Positions 27,062 through 35,333 of a DNA stretch of 60,673 bases are shown one piece after another (positions within the stretch are counted from its first letter, which is position 1; every line of letters begins with the position of its first letter). The position numbers were made by a program, and so were the translations under genes. The notes under the pieces are model-generated. The model did no database searches, was not told the DNA's origin, and saw nothing but the letters and a program-made list of their open reading frames with translations. This DNA is from Planctomycetota bacterium (GTDB taxonomy: Bacteria > Planctomycetota > Planctomycetia > Pirellulales > UBA7805). The stretch lies in NCBI GenBank assembly GCA_021413705.1, contig JAIOPX010000077.1:76026-136698 (forward strand), written 5' to 3'.

Positions 27062-27296
27062 GGTCAATGGTCCTTCAGATCTATAGATATTTGACGCTCT
27101 GGGACGAAAAGGGTTCCCGTGGTTGAAAGTATGGCCGCTGCAACATCAGCGATGCAAGCCGAACCTGGCGGCCGGCACTTGCGCCGGTTGTGCTTTGACG
27201 CGCAGCAGCCTATGCTACCGGGCGTGTCCACAACGCGGGCTCGCCCACTTCCTGGTGGTTGCCGACCGCCAAACACTTCGCATAAGGAGCCGGGGC

Positions 27297-28274
27297 ATGA
27301 AACCCGATTTCGTCCTGCTGGCGGCCGATCCCACGTTGTTTGTGGTCGCGATCGCCGCGGTCGTCCTCTTCTTCTTCATCGCCGCCGTCGTCACCATGGC
27401 CTATGGCAACCTCTGGCTGCGGGCTTACATGTCCAACGCCAGGGTGAGCCTCTTGAGCTTGATCGGGATGACGTTTCGCCAGGTCAACGCCACCACGATC
27501 GTCAATGCCAAGATCATGGCCATGCAAGCCGGCGTCGGTTCCGATCCTCGCAACAACATCACCACCGCCCGGCTGGAGGCGCACTATCTGGCCAACGGCG
27601 ACGTTCCCATAGTCGTGCAGGCGCTGGTCGCCGCCCATCGCGCGGGCATGGACCAGGACTTCGACCGAGCCGCCGCCATCGATCTGGCCGGCCGCGACGT
27701 GCTCGACGCCGTCCGCACGAGCGTCTATCCCAAAGTGATCGACTGTCCCGACTCGCGCCGCTCGACCACCGGCACGCTCAGCGCCATCGCCAAGGACGGC
27801 ATCCAGTTGAACGTCAAAGCCCGAGTGACGGTGCGCACCAACTTGGCTCAGCTCATCGGCGGGGCGACGGAAGACACCGTTATCGCCCGCGTCGGTGAAG
27901 GAATCGTCAGCGCCATCGGTTCCTCCGAGACGCACAAACATGTGCTCGAGCATCCCGATCGAATCTCCAAAGCCGTGCTGGCCCGCGGGCTCGATGCCCA
28001 GACGGCATTTGAGATCGTCTCGATCGACATCGCTCATATCACGGTCGGAGAAAACATTGGTGCCAGGCTCCAAGCCGATCAGGCCGAAGCCGACACGCGC
28101 GTCGCCCGCGCCCGGGCCGAACAGCGCCGCGCCGAGGCCATCGCCCGGGAGCAGGAGATGCGGGCCAAAGTGGCCGACAACCGGGCCCATGTGGTGCTGG
28201 CCGAAGCCGAAGTCCCCATTGCCATGGCCGAAGCTTTCCGCGCAGGCAATTTCCTCGGCAACAGCAAGGGCTAA
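27297..28274 (+). CDS. floA: Flotillin-like protein FloA
   Basis: A 325-residue protein. An N-terminal hydrophobic hairpin ([20 protein letters not shown]) anchors it on the inner face of the membrane; it is followed by [20 protein letters not shown], the SPFH-like region [20 protein letters not shown], and [20 protein letters not shown] with an Ala/Glu/Arg-rich coiled coil. These match the YqfA/FloA family that organises membrane microdomains. AAGGAG precedes ATG 27297. The usual upstream partner, an NfeD-family gene, is absent. The gene ends 12 bases from the convergent Pro/Ala-rich gene. Confidence 0.9.
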   Translation: MKPDFVLLAADPTLFVVAIAAVVLFFFIAAVVTMAYGNLWLRAYMSNARVSLLSLIGMTFRQVNATTIVNAKIMAMQAGVGSDPRNNITTARLEAHYLANGDVPIVVQALVAAHRAGMDQDFDRAAAIDLAGRDVLDAVRTSVYPKVIDCPDSRRSTTGTLSAIAKDGIQLNVKARVTVRTNLAQLIGGATEDTVIARVGEGIVSAIGSSETHKHVLEHPDRISKAVLARGLDAQTAFEIVSIDIAHITVGENIGARLQADQAEADTRVARARAEQRRAEAIAREQEMRAKVADNRAHVVLAEAEVPIAMAEAFRAGNFLGNSKG

Positions 28275-28286
28275 ACCGTCGGCCAA

Positions 28287-29783
28287 CTACTTTTCGTCGC
28301 CAAACGGCGTGGCCTCATCACTGGCCGGAGCTTTTTTCACTTCGGCTTTCGGAGCTTCAGCCTTGGGAGCGGGCTCGGTGCCAAAGCCATCATCCGCGGC
28401 AGGAGCGGGAGCGGCCTTCTTCTCCTCGGCCTTCGGGGCTGGAGCGGGTGCCGCACCAAATCCGTCTTCCGCAGCGGGTGCAGGTGCAGCCTTCTTCACT
28501 TCTGCTTTTGGTGCTGCTGGGGCCGCACCAAAACCATCATCCGCAATTGGTGCAGCCGGAGCCGTTTTGACTTCAGGCGCCTTCGGTGCTTTGCCCTTGT
28601 CGCCGCCAATAATCGCCGCGCGGATGCCACCCAACACTGCGCCACCTACGGCCGCAGGGGGAGCCTTCGCACCGCCAGCAGCACCAGGCGCGGCAGCCGG
28701 AGGGGTCGCTGCACCAAATCCGTCATCGGCTGCCGGAGCAGCAGGTGCCGGCGCGGGGGCTGGTGCAGGTGCAGGAGCGACAGGTGCAGGTGCGGGAGCC
28801 GGTGCAGCCCCAGCATCGGGAGCCAGCGGATCGTTCACAGGCATATCGGGCACAACCACCGCCGGCTTGGCCGGGTCAGCAGCAGGAGCCGCAGCAGCAG
28901 GGGCCGCCGCAGGTGATTCTCCAAACACATCGCCACCTGCAGGAGCCGCAGGCGCGGGTGCCGGAGCTGGAGCAGGGGCAGCAGCGGGTGCGGCAGGCGC
29001 ACCGAATCCATCATCAGCGGGAGCAGCTTCCGGCTTCTTCGCAGGAGCCGCAGCCGGCGCGCCAAATCCGTCATCGGCAGGAGCAGCCTCCGGCTTCTTC
29101 GCAGGCGCCGCCTTGGGAGCCGCCGGCGTCGAACCAAACTCGTCGCCACCAAAGCCATCCGCCGGCTTGGCAGGGGCCGCAGGAGCAGCCGCTTTCGGCG
29201 CGCCAAACAGATCATCGGCTGGCTCCTTCGCAGGAGCAGCGGGAGGTGCAGCCGGTGGGGCTGGTGGCGTTGGCGGCGCGTCCATCGGCGGCGAAGTGGT
29301 CGTCGCGGGCGGCGCATCGGGCTCCCCGCTCTTCGGTTCGCCGTAGCGCTGCTTATTCACATTGCCTGCCCGCACTTGGGCAACCAGCGTGGCTTCCGTA
29401 CGATAGGCGTCGATGTTCATCCGCACCTGGCCTTGCACGCGTTCCAACGAACGCGACACCGGATAGAGATTGTTCACATCAGCCGCTTCGAGTTCGGCGC
29501 CGCGCTGAAAATCGGCCTTCGCTTGTTCGGGACGTCCCAGTTGAATAAAAGTCAGGCCGCGGAAGTAAAACGCTCGCGGATCCTGATAGCCGGCATCGAT
29601 CACTTTGGTCAGCCGCGCGTGAGCTTCGACCGGCTGACCGGCGAAGTAACAATGCACCGCGCTGCCGTAGACGTTCGACAACACATCCTGTTGGGCCGTG
29701 GCCTGATGAGTCAGAGTGGCCAACCCCATCACTGCGCTCAGCCAAGTTACAGCGCCTAGCGCGACCGCCAATGTCCGATGCAT
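28287..29783 (-). CDS. Secreted TPR protein with Pro/Ala-rich DDGFG repeats
   Basis: A 498-residue protein with a signal peptide (to about residue 30). A TPR-like region occupies about residues 35-105 (SAVHCYFAGQPVEAHARLTK, AFYFRGLTFIQLGRPEQAKA). From residue 150 to the end it is almost wholly Pro/Ala/Lys, punctuated by at least seven DDGFG or DDLFG motifs. Such linkers span the periplasm or cell wall and the regular Gly-Phe motifs may be binding beads. The low-complexity DNA produces long open frames on the opposite strand that I consider shadows. No homologue recognised for the tail. Confidence 0.8.
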   Translation of the reverse strand: MHRTLAVALGAVTWLSAVMGLATLTHQATAQQDVLSNVYGSAVHCYFAGQPVEAHARLTKVIDAGYQDPRAFYFRGLTFIQLGRPEQAKADFQRGAELEAADVNNLYPVSRSLERVQGQVRMNIDAYRTEATLVAQVRAGNVNKQRYGEPKSGEPDAPPATTTSPPMDAPPTPPAPPAAPPAAPAKEPADDLFGAPKAAAPAAPAKPADGFGGDEFGSTPAAPKAAPAKKPEAAPADDGFGAPAAAPAKKPEAAPADDGFGAPAAPAAAPAPAPAPAPAAPAGGDVFGESPAAAPAAAAPAADPAKPAVVVPDMPVNDPLAPDAGAAPAPAPAPVAPAPAPAPAPAPAAPAADDGFGAATPPAAAPGAAGGAKAPPAAVGGAVLGGIRAAIIGGDKGKAPKAPEVKTAPAAPIADDGFGAAPAAPKAEVKKAAPAPAAEDGFGAAPAPAPKAEEKKAAPAPAADDGFGTEPAPKAEAPKAEVKKAPASDEATPFGDEK

Positions 29784-30226
29784 AAACTCATGCTCCGTAG
29801 TACGATCCGGTCGGCAGCAAGGCGCCGGATTTTTTGATTCCTGTTCCCACGAGCCACGCCGCGACAGACGAGCGGGCGAACAAAAACTGATTATAACTAG
29901 AACGAATCAAACCGCTACTAATTGCCGCAAAACCATGAAAATTCCTTTCCACACCCGTCGTTATCAACCGTATATCCCGAATTTGGGCTTGTTTTGAGGA
30001 GATAGCGCTGCCGTCCCCCGAATCTCAACCCGAAACGGCTGACACCTCGTAACTACCTATAACCACAAGACTTGCGAATCCCCGTGAGCGGAATGGCGCT
30101 AGCCACCGGCCTTCCAAGCAACCGAATTGTCACCAGCCACCCCATTTCACCCCAAGTGCGAAGTAGGAACCGGCGGCTAGCGCCGTGCCGCTCACAAGCC
30201 CTGCTCAGCTTAGAATCAACGGACCC
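29784..30226. other. Intergenic region between divergent genes
   Basis: No coding frame is supported. It must contain promoters for the Pro/Ala-rich gene (left) and the phosphoesterase gene (right). It also holds the REP-like pair at 30084-30195, whose right end is 32 bases from the phosphoesterase ATG. Confidence 0.5.
30084..30195. repeat. REP-like inverted pair, family GTGAGCGG
   Basis: The left arm (30084-30109) is GTGAGCGG + AATGGCGCTAGCCACCGG; the right arm (30170-30195) is the reverse complement of GTGAGCGGCACGGCGCTAGC + CGCCGG. The palindromic core is GGCGCTAGCC. Related units lie at 38924-38950 and 54852-54966. Confidence 0.75.
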
Positions 30227-31303
30227 ATGAAAAGTTCCCAAGCCATGCCCCGCCTCCGCCGTCATCTTGCCGCTGCCTGCTGCTTGCTTGTCGCTGCGCT
30301 TGCCGTTCCTGTTTTCGGCGCTGAACCAGACACCAAGCCCGCCGCCACTGCTCCTGCCGACCAACCCAGCGATCGCTGGACCATCGGCGTGGTAGCCGAC
30401 AATCGCGGCGGCACGGGCACGCACGGCGCCATCTTGAAGCACTTTCAAAAAGCCAACGTGGAGCTGATTCTCAACCTGGGCGATATAGTCTACCCTGCAC
30501 CCGGCGGCGAATGGGAAGGAATCGTCAAGCAGTTTCGCGAACTGTATGGCGAAAAAGCAGGCGACGAGTTTCTCGCCCGCCGCGTCCTGGTCACCGCCGG
30601 CGGCTGGGACGAACAATTCATGAACCAAGCGCAGAAGCTCAAGGATCGCGGCCAGACCGAAGCCACGCGCCCCAAGCGGAGCCGCCCTGGCTACGAGCCC
30701 GACAACGCCGCAGGACAAGAGTTCTATTCGCGCTACCTCCACTACAAAGACCGCGCCGGCAAACCGGGTGATGCGATCGTCGAATACACGCCGCAGGGAG
30801 ATTACCACGGCAAGTTCCACGGCGCGCATTTTATCTCGCTGTACATTACCGACGAGTGGACGAACCTCGGGAAGAAATATCACGACCGGGACGATCCGGA
30901 AGTCCGCCGCGCGGCGATCGCGCAGCAATGCGTCTGGCTCCGCGCCAAGCTCAAGGCTATCCGGGCCGCCGAGCCTCGCGCGCCACTGATCGTGATGGCC
31001 CACAAGGGGAGCTGGTACAACGGCGGCGGCCCGCTGGCCGACATGGCCAAGGCGCTGGCCGAGTACAAAGTGGACGTGGCCCTGTGCGGCGATGGGCACA
31101 TCTACAACTTCGCCCGGGATCCGCGGACGCTGAAGCTGATGGTCCCCGGCGCATTTTCGGACAGTTCCGACGGCTACTTCCTGATTCATATCACCCCCTC
31201 CAGCGGCGCCATCGAGCTGGACCATTTTCGTTTTACCGGCGAACTGAAACACCAACACCGTAAAACCGCCGGCGAGCCCCTGCCGCCTTCGCCAAAGAAA
31301 TAG
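30227..31303 (+). CDS. Metallophosphoesterase-fold protein, degenerate site
   Basis: A 358-residue exported protein (signal peptide to about residue 31, cut near VFGAE). The calcineurin-like fold is visible: TIGVVADNRGGTGTH (site I), ELILNLGDIVYP (site II, GD intact), a site III region VTAGGWDEQF, IVMAHKGSW (site IV His) and ALCGDGHIYNF (site V). In the usual family site I is DxH, site III is GNH[DE] and site V is GHxH. Here they read DNR, GGWD and GDGH, so the catalytic His of site III and several metal ligands are lost. It may be a pseudo-enzyme or binding protein. Start ATG 30227 (MKSSQAMPR) is chosen because the signal peptide follows directly. Confidence 0.75.
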   Translation: MKSSQAMPRLRRHLAAACCLLVAALAVPVFGAEPDTKPAATAPADQPSDRWTIGVVADNRGGTGTHGAILKHFQKANVELILNLGDIVYPAPGGEWEGIVKQFRELYGEKAGDEFLARRVLVTAGGWDEQFMNQAQKLKDRGQTEATRPKRSRPGYEPDNAAGQEFYSRYLHYKDRAGKPGDAIVEYTPQGDYHGKFHGAHFISLYITDEWTNLGKKYHDRDDPEVRRAAIAQQCVWLRAKLKAIRAAEPRAPLIVMAHKGSWYNGGGPLADMAKALAEYKVDVALCGDGHIYNFARDPRTLKLMVPGAFSDSSDGYFLIHITPSSGAIELDHFRFTGELKHQHRKTAGEPLPPSPKK

Positions 31304-31650
31304 TGTGACCGCCGTCGCCGCTATCTCCTCTTGTTCTCCGGCGCAACTTGTTGCTCGGCAACAGGTTGCTGATTTTGTTCTCCGGTTGTTCTCCGCTCTG
31401 TTCTCCTGTTGTTCTCCCGATTTATTCGCACCCTCAATACCCTCGTTTTCCAGAAGCCTCCAGCTTTCGTTCTCTCAACCGCCGCAACCTTATCGCAGTT
31501 TTCACCCCTTCCCATTTTTTCCTTTTCGCGCTTCCTCGTATTTCGATTTTCGTGATCGCTTTCCTTTCTTCTTTGCGCGTAGCATGTCCCGGCGCGCCGG
31601 GGTCTTTGCAACTTAGCGCCTTTGCGTCGAAATTCCCTCCCGCTCCACCA

Positions 31651-31675
31651 AAGCAGCCTGAAGGCTGTACTCCAA
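31651..31675 (-). repeat. GGAG-headed REP-like unit
   Basis: Read on the minus strand it is TTGGAGTACAGCC-TT-CAGG, then CTGCTT: a GGAG head with an AGCCT/AGGCT hairpin. The same 25 bases occur at 38830-38855 and a variant at 51548-51568. Confidence 0.7.
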
Positions 31676-31808
31676 CTCGCGCGCGCACCGCAAGCCAGTT
31701 GTGAAACATGCTTGCAGCCCCGGCCCGCTTACGCCCAGAACTACCCCGATGCGATCCCTCGCGATCCGGCAGAGCTACGCTCTATAACGATAGAGAGCAA
31801 CGCTCTCA

Positions 31809-31852
31809 ATCAATCGAGCAACCGCTCCATATCAATCGAGCAACCGCTCCAT
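31809..31852 (+). repeat. Perfect 22-bp tandem duplication
   Basis: Two directly adjacent identical copies (31809-31830 and 31831-31852) of a 22-bp unit beginning ATCAATCGAGCAACC and ending GCTCCAT. A partial match (AACGCTCTCAATC) precedes it. Confidence 0.8.
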
Positions 31853-32227
31853 GCCGGTGCCGTCGTATGCAACATTCACCCTACAGCAAACCCTGGCAAA
31901 TGCAATACTTAAAAAAAGCCGCTTGCCATTTTTGCTGCGTCTATGACAGAAGCCAGCACCACCCTCATTGAAAATATGGTGAAAATATTTCCAGAATTCC
32001 GCGCCGAAAATCAGCCACCTGCGAACTCGATTTGTTTTTCACCACAGAGACACTGAGGGCATAGAGAAGGCGATCAAGAATGGTCGCTAAATGCCGAAGA
32101 TCGAAACAGCACCATCCATGCTGTTTCGTCATCGACAACGGTCACAACCTTGCCTTGTCACGCGACGGGATCGGCTGCCGTATCGCCGGTAGCAAGCAGG
32201 AGGAAAGCGACGGCGATCGACAACCCA

Positions 32228-32464
32228 TTACATAAAAGCCGCTAAGACCATTAGCAACGCCAATGCTCCCACACCGACGAACATGCCCCAATAGGTCTGC
32301 CCTAAAAGCGCTCCTAACGCAATGAAGGGACAGACGATCAAAAGTCCGACACCTAGACTGATATTGTGTTTGGCTGCCATTACCCAACCGCCCGCGCTGA
32401 CCGCGATCCAGAACGTGGCCCACAGCATGCCGGCGATCGTGAACTGGAAGCGGGGCTGAGTCAT
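32228..32464 (-). CDS. Small membrane protein
   Basis: A 78-residue protein with an N-terminal RFQFTIAGMLWATFWIAVSA and two or three hydrophobic segments in all, ending in LALLMVLAAFM. The TQPRFQF start resembles the FSLRTLL-type N-terminus of neighbouring genes but the rest is purely membrane-embedded. It starts nine bases after the stop codon of 32474-32848 on the same strand and is probably co-transcribed. Function unknown. Confidence 0.6.
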   Translation of the reverse strand: MTQPRFQFTIAGMLWATFWIAVSAGGWVMAAKHNISLGVGLLIVCPFIALGALLGQTYWGMFVGVGALALLMVLAAFM

Positions 32465-32473
32465 TGCTAAATC

Positions 32474-32848
32474 CTATGGATAGTTGACTGGATCGGGCCG
32501 AAATCCAGCGTCTTGGGCAAAGACAAACTCGATTTCTGGGAATGCTTCCTTGAATTGTCGCACTTCATCATCAGAGAAGGCGTTGCGATCTAAGTAAACT
32601 CCGCCCGTCGTCATGTCTCCTAACCACACTCGATAGAAAGGCAGCGACGGGTCGTTATTGGTAAAGGCCGGCAGGCCGCTTAGCCCCTTATTTCTTTGCT
32701 TGAGGACGGCCCTTAGCCCCTTACGATGGGACACCATTCTGACTTGCCAACCAATCCAAGCAAATCCGAGGGCACAGATTGTCACCAACACGAACAGCGT
32801 TCTCAGGCTGAACCTAAACCAGCGGGGCTTCCGAGGATTCTCTTCCAT
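32474..32848 (-). CDS. FSLRTLL-type single-span membrane protein
   Basis: A 124-residue protein beginning MEENPRKPRWFRFSLRTLFV, followed by a transmembrane helix (VLVTICALGFAWIGW) and an extracytoplasmic domain of about 80 residues (DRNAFSDDEVRQFKEAFPEI, EFVFAQDAGF). The FSLRTLF motif immediately before the helix is shared with genes at 33261, 33839, 34459 and 49867. No enzymatic motif is seen. The MEENP start is also used by the next gene upstream (32980-33192). Confidence 0.65.
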   Translation of the reverse strand: MEENPRKPRWFRFSLRTLFVLVTICALGFAWIGWQVRMVSHRKGLRAVLKQRNKGLSGLPAFTNNDPSLPFYRVWLGDMTTGGVYLDRNAFSDDEVRQFKEAFPEIEFVFAQDAGFRPDPVNYP

Positions 32849-32979
32849 GCCGGCATTCTATGACTAAGTCGATGGGGTTCGATTATCTGGCTGGCACCGG
32901 GAAGTGCATTTCAGTTAGGTGGATGTACGTCAAATGGTAGTGCGGCGTTAGTGTGTCGGTAGCCGGAAGTCGGGCGGGG

Positions 32980-33192
32980 TCATGGGGGGTGCTTGGCGTT
33001 GTTCGGGGTGGCGGGAGCGGGCCTCGCGGGGTGGGAGTGGACGATAGGCGAAGCGGGAACGAACATCATCCCCAATAACAACGCCAACACGACCCCCAAG
33101 AAAACAAATGCAATCCAGTTTGTCGATCTGCGCGAACTGCCGTAAGGCGATAGCCCCGGGTCTTTCGGCGACTTGTACGGATTCTCTTCCAT
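32980..33192 (-). CDS. Small MEENPYKSP membrane protein
   Basis: A 70-residue protein: MEENPYKSPKDPGLSPYGSS, one transmembrane helix (WIAFVFLGVVLALLLGMMFV) and a Pro/Ala/His-rich tail. The NPYKSP/NPYQSP opening is frequent in short planctomycete membrane proteins of unknown role. It shares MEENP and the upstream bases (ATTCTCTTCCATG on the plus strand) with 32474-32848, so the two genes have related 5' ends. Confidence 0.55.
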   Translation of the reverse strand: MEENPYKSPKDPGLSPYGSSRRSTNWIAFVFLGVVLALLLGMMFVPASPIVHSHPARPAPATPNNAKHPP

Positions 33193-33260
33193 GCCCTGAT
33201 TCTACATGGAATGGAATTAACTTTAGGAAATGGCCAACATCCTGACAATGATCAAAGGGG

Positions 33261-33794
33261 TCAGCGAAGGCTGGGCAGCGATCTGCGCAGGCGCGCTTCG
33301 CCCTGGTCGCTGATCTGCGTACCTCCCAGGTACACTCCCCGGAGTTGGGTTAGACCTTTCAAGTGTTCCAGCCCCGCATCCGTGACATAGGCCGCGCTCC
33401 CCAATTCCAGACGTTCCAGTTTGGACAGACCTTTCAGATTTTCCAGGCCGGCGTCCGTGATTTTGGTGTTGAAGAGGTTGAGCCATCGCATTTCCGCCAA
33501 ACACTTCAGATGTTCCAGGTCAGCGTCTGTAACGTCCGTGCCATCGAGATTCACCCGCACAACATTTGAGAAGTAATCAACATCCAGCCACGTTGGTATG
33601 GTCGGCGGTGCATTGGCCACCAGTTGGCCAGATTGATCGACCATAAAGTCGTAGGTCACGAACCCTCCCAGTCGGGTGACGACGCGCACCACCTCCCTCT
33701 GCTGCCGTGCCTTGTACGACCACCAGCCGATCCAGACGGCGATGATCGTCGTGAGGATCAGGATCGTTCTGAGGCGGAATTGGAAGCGGGGCAT
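33261..33794 (-). CDS. FSLRTLL-type membrane LRR protein
   Basis: A 177-residue protein: MPRFQFRLRTILILTTIIAV, a transmembrane helix ending in WIGWW, a linker with QQREVVRVVTRLGGFVTYDF, then three to four 24-residue leucine-rich repeats of the TDAGLEHLKGL-x-L-x-x-L-x-L type. The repeat class (bacterial RNI-like, TDAGL) usually makes protein contacts. The domain should lie outside the cytoplasmic membrane. Divergent from 33839 with only 44 bases between the two start codons. Confidence 0.75.
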   Translation of the reverse strand: MPRFQFRLRTILILTTIIAVWIGWWSYKARQQREVVRVVTRLGGFVTYDFMVDQSGQLVANAPPTIPTWLDVDYFSNVVRVNLDGTDVTDADLEHLKCLAEMRWLNLFNTKITDAGLENLKGLSKLERLELGSAAYVTDAGLEHLKGLTQLRGVYLGGTQISDQGEARLRRSLPSLR

Positions 33795-33838
33795 GGATTG
33801 ATTCTAGCAGTTCCAGCCAGAGCCGCTATAACAACAGC

Positions 33839-34273
33839 ATGACCACCGAACTAATCAAGCCCCGACCGAACCGCCGCTGGTTTCAATTCAGCCTGCGAGC
33901 ACTGCTGATCCTCACGACAATCTGTGCGGTATTGCTAGGGTTGTTGGCTCGCGTGACGTACAAAGGGCAACAGCAATTGGCGGCAATCGAGATGTTGGAA
34001 GCGGCAGGAGCGGAAATGTATTTCGGGCAATTCTCGGTTCGTGAAACGAAGCAACATCCAAATCCCGACTTGTCAATTCGCTTCATTTGGTTCTGGTATG
34101 GTCCAGCAGAAGTCATGTTGCGCAACGCTGCCGGCGACAAAGAATTGGCCGCCCTCAAATCTCTGGGAAAGCTAGAAATTATTTACGTCTCGCGTAAACT
34201 TCCAGGTGAAAAAGATCGACTGAGAAAAGAGTTTCCCGGCTTGCGTGTCGAAGATTGGCCGGATAACTACTGA
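33839..34273 (+). CDS. FSLRTLL-type single-span membrane protein
   Basis: A 144-residue protein. It starts MTTELIKPRPNRRWFQFSLR, has the motif FSLRALLILTT leading a transmembrane helix (ICAVLLGLLARV), then KGQQQLAAIEMLEAAGAEMY, matching the QQR-VxxLxxxGG-V-Y linker of the LRR relatives, but ends in a short alpha/beta domain without LRRs (KELAALKSLGKLEIIYVSRK). It may be an LRR relative reduced to one repeat. Confidence 0.65.
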   Translation: MTTELIKPRPNRRWFQFSLRALLILTTICAVLLGLLARVTYKGQQQLAAIEMLEAAGAEMYFGQFSVRETKQHPNPDLSIRFIWFWYGPAEVMLRNAAGDKELAALKSLGKLEIIYVSRKLPGEKDRLRKEFPGLRVEDWPDNY

Positions 34274-34458
34274 CCCCTCTCCTGTCTTCTTCTTTTTCTG
34301 CCAGCCGGACTATGCTGATCCGTAGCTCAGCATTTCTGCCCCTTTTTCGTGTTTTCGCCCCATCGTGTTTTCGTGATCCCTCTTTGCCCTTCGCGCCCAT
34401 TCTCCCCTGCGCTACAATACCCCGGCATAACTGAAGTTCTTCTCCGAGGGGCTCGTAG

Positions 34459-35250
34459 ATGACGCTCGAAGCACCAGTAGGCTTGTCTCTCGGCCGAGTG
34501 AGATTTCACTGGCGACGGCTGTTGCAATTCCGGCTGCGCACGCTGCTGATCCTCACCACGCTGGCGGCGATCGGCCTGGGTTGGTGGTCGCACACCGCGC
34601 GGCGGCAGCAACGGGCCGTCGCGGCGCTCCGGCAATCGGGAGGCAGGGTCCAGTACTATTTCGAGATGTACCAGATAGGGAATTGCCCCACCTCGGAAAA
34701 CCTGATCTGGCCCATGTGGCTGGTGGATGCCGTAGGGGTGGACTACTTTGCCTGCGTCGCCATGGTGACGATGCCACCCAGCATGGTGAACGACGATCTA
34801 CGGCACTTGGCCGATTTGCCCCAGCTCGAGTGGGTGGACCTGGACAACACGAAAGTCACCGACGCAGGGCTGAAGCTTGTCGCCTGTGCGACCAGCCTGG
34901 AAAGCGTCTCGCTCAATGGAACGCAAATTTCCGATGCCGGGCTAAAACACTTGGAACCCCTTGCTCGCTTGCGGTGTCTTTATCTGAACAAGACGACCGT
35001 CGGTGACCAGAGCTTGGCCATCCTTGCCAACCACAAGAGCATGTTCTGGCTGACACTCAACGGGACGCGCGTGACCGATGCGGGGCTAAAGCACCTTCGC
35101 GAGTTGCCGGATTTGGCAATCTTGGAGGTGACGGACTTGAAGGTGACGGCTCAAGGCGCAGAGAAATTGCAGAAGTCGCATCCGGGTATCTCGATCATCG
35201 GGCGGTCGTTTTTTGATTCCGCGTTGAATCCCGCCAATTCCGATGATTAG
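34459..35250 (+). CDS. FSLRTLL-type membrane LRR protein
   Basis: A 263-residue protein: LQFRLRTLLILTTLAAIGLG at about residues 22-41, a transmembrane helix, then RRQQRAVAALRQSGGRVQYY and about five TDAGLKLV/TDAGLKHL-type leucine-rich repeats (for example LEWVDLDNTKVTDAGLKLVA). It is the largest of the local cluster and the closest relative of 33261-33794. GAGGGG precedes ATG 34459. An upstream spacer repeats TTTTCGTG motifs that also occur at 43360-43400. Confidence 0.75.
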   Translation: MTLEAPVGLSLGRVRFHWRRLLQFRLRTLLILTTLAAIGLGWWSHTARRQQRAVAALRQSGGRVQYYFEMYQIGNCPTSENLIWPMWLVDAVGVDYFACVAMVTMPPSMVNDDLRHLADLPQLEWVDLDNTKVTDAGLKLVACATSLESVSLNGTQISDAGLKHLEPLARLRCLYLNKTTVGDQSLAILANHKSMFWLTLNGTRVTDAGLKHLRELPDLAILEVTDLKVTAQGAEKLQKSHPGISIIGRSFFDSALNPANSDD

Positions 35251-35333
35251 TGAAGGGCACTCGAAATGAGCAAGCATCTGATTCCAACCGAGACTTTGAC
35301 GAAATCGCGGCCATCATTGCGGCTCACCCATGC

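Larger units (their letters stand above)
31304..32227. other. 924-bp region without a convincing gene
   Basis: Short open frames on both strands here have no start signals and read as low-complexity Ser/Pro/Arg sequence. The first 120 bases are pyrimidine-rich, with five copies of TGTTCTCC between 31329 and 31415. Further on are a GGAG-type REP-like unit (31651-31675), a 22-bp tandem repeat (31809-31852) and one CACAGAGACAC arm (32041-32066). Confidence 0.5.

Noticed and set aside
27895-29346. 483-codon open frame antisense to the Pro/Ala-rich gene
   Set aside because: It is Ala/Gly/Pro/Ser-rich low complexity produced by the complementary strand of the repeat; it has no start signal or domain and it begins inside floA.
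30053-31258. 401-codon open frame on the minus strand
   Set aside because: Antisense to the phosphoesterase gene and running into a REP-like repeat; no recognisable domain.
31809-31852. CRISPR array
   Set aside because: The two copies are directly adjacent without spacers, and no cas gene is present.
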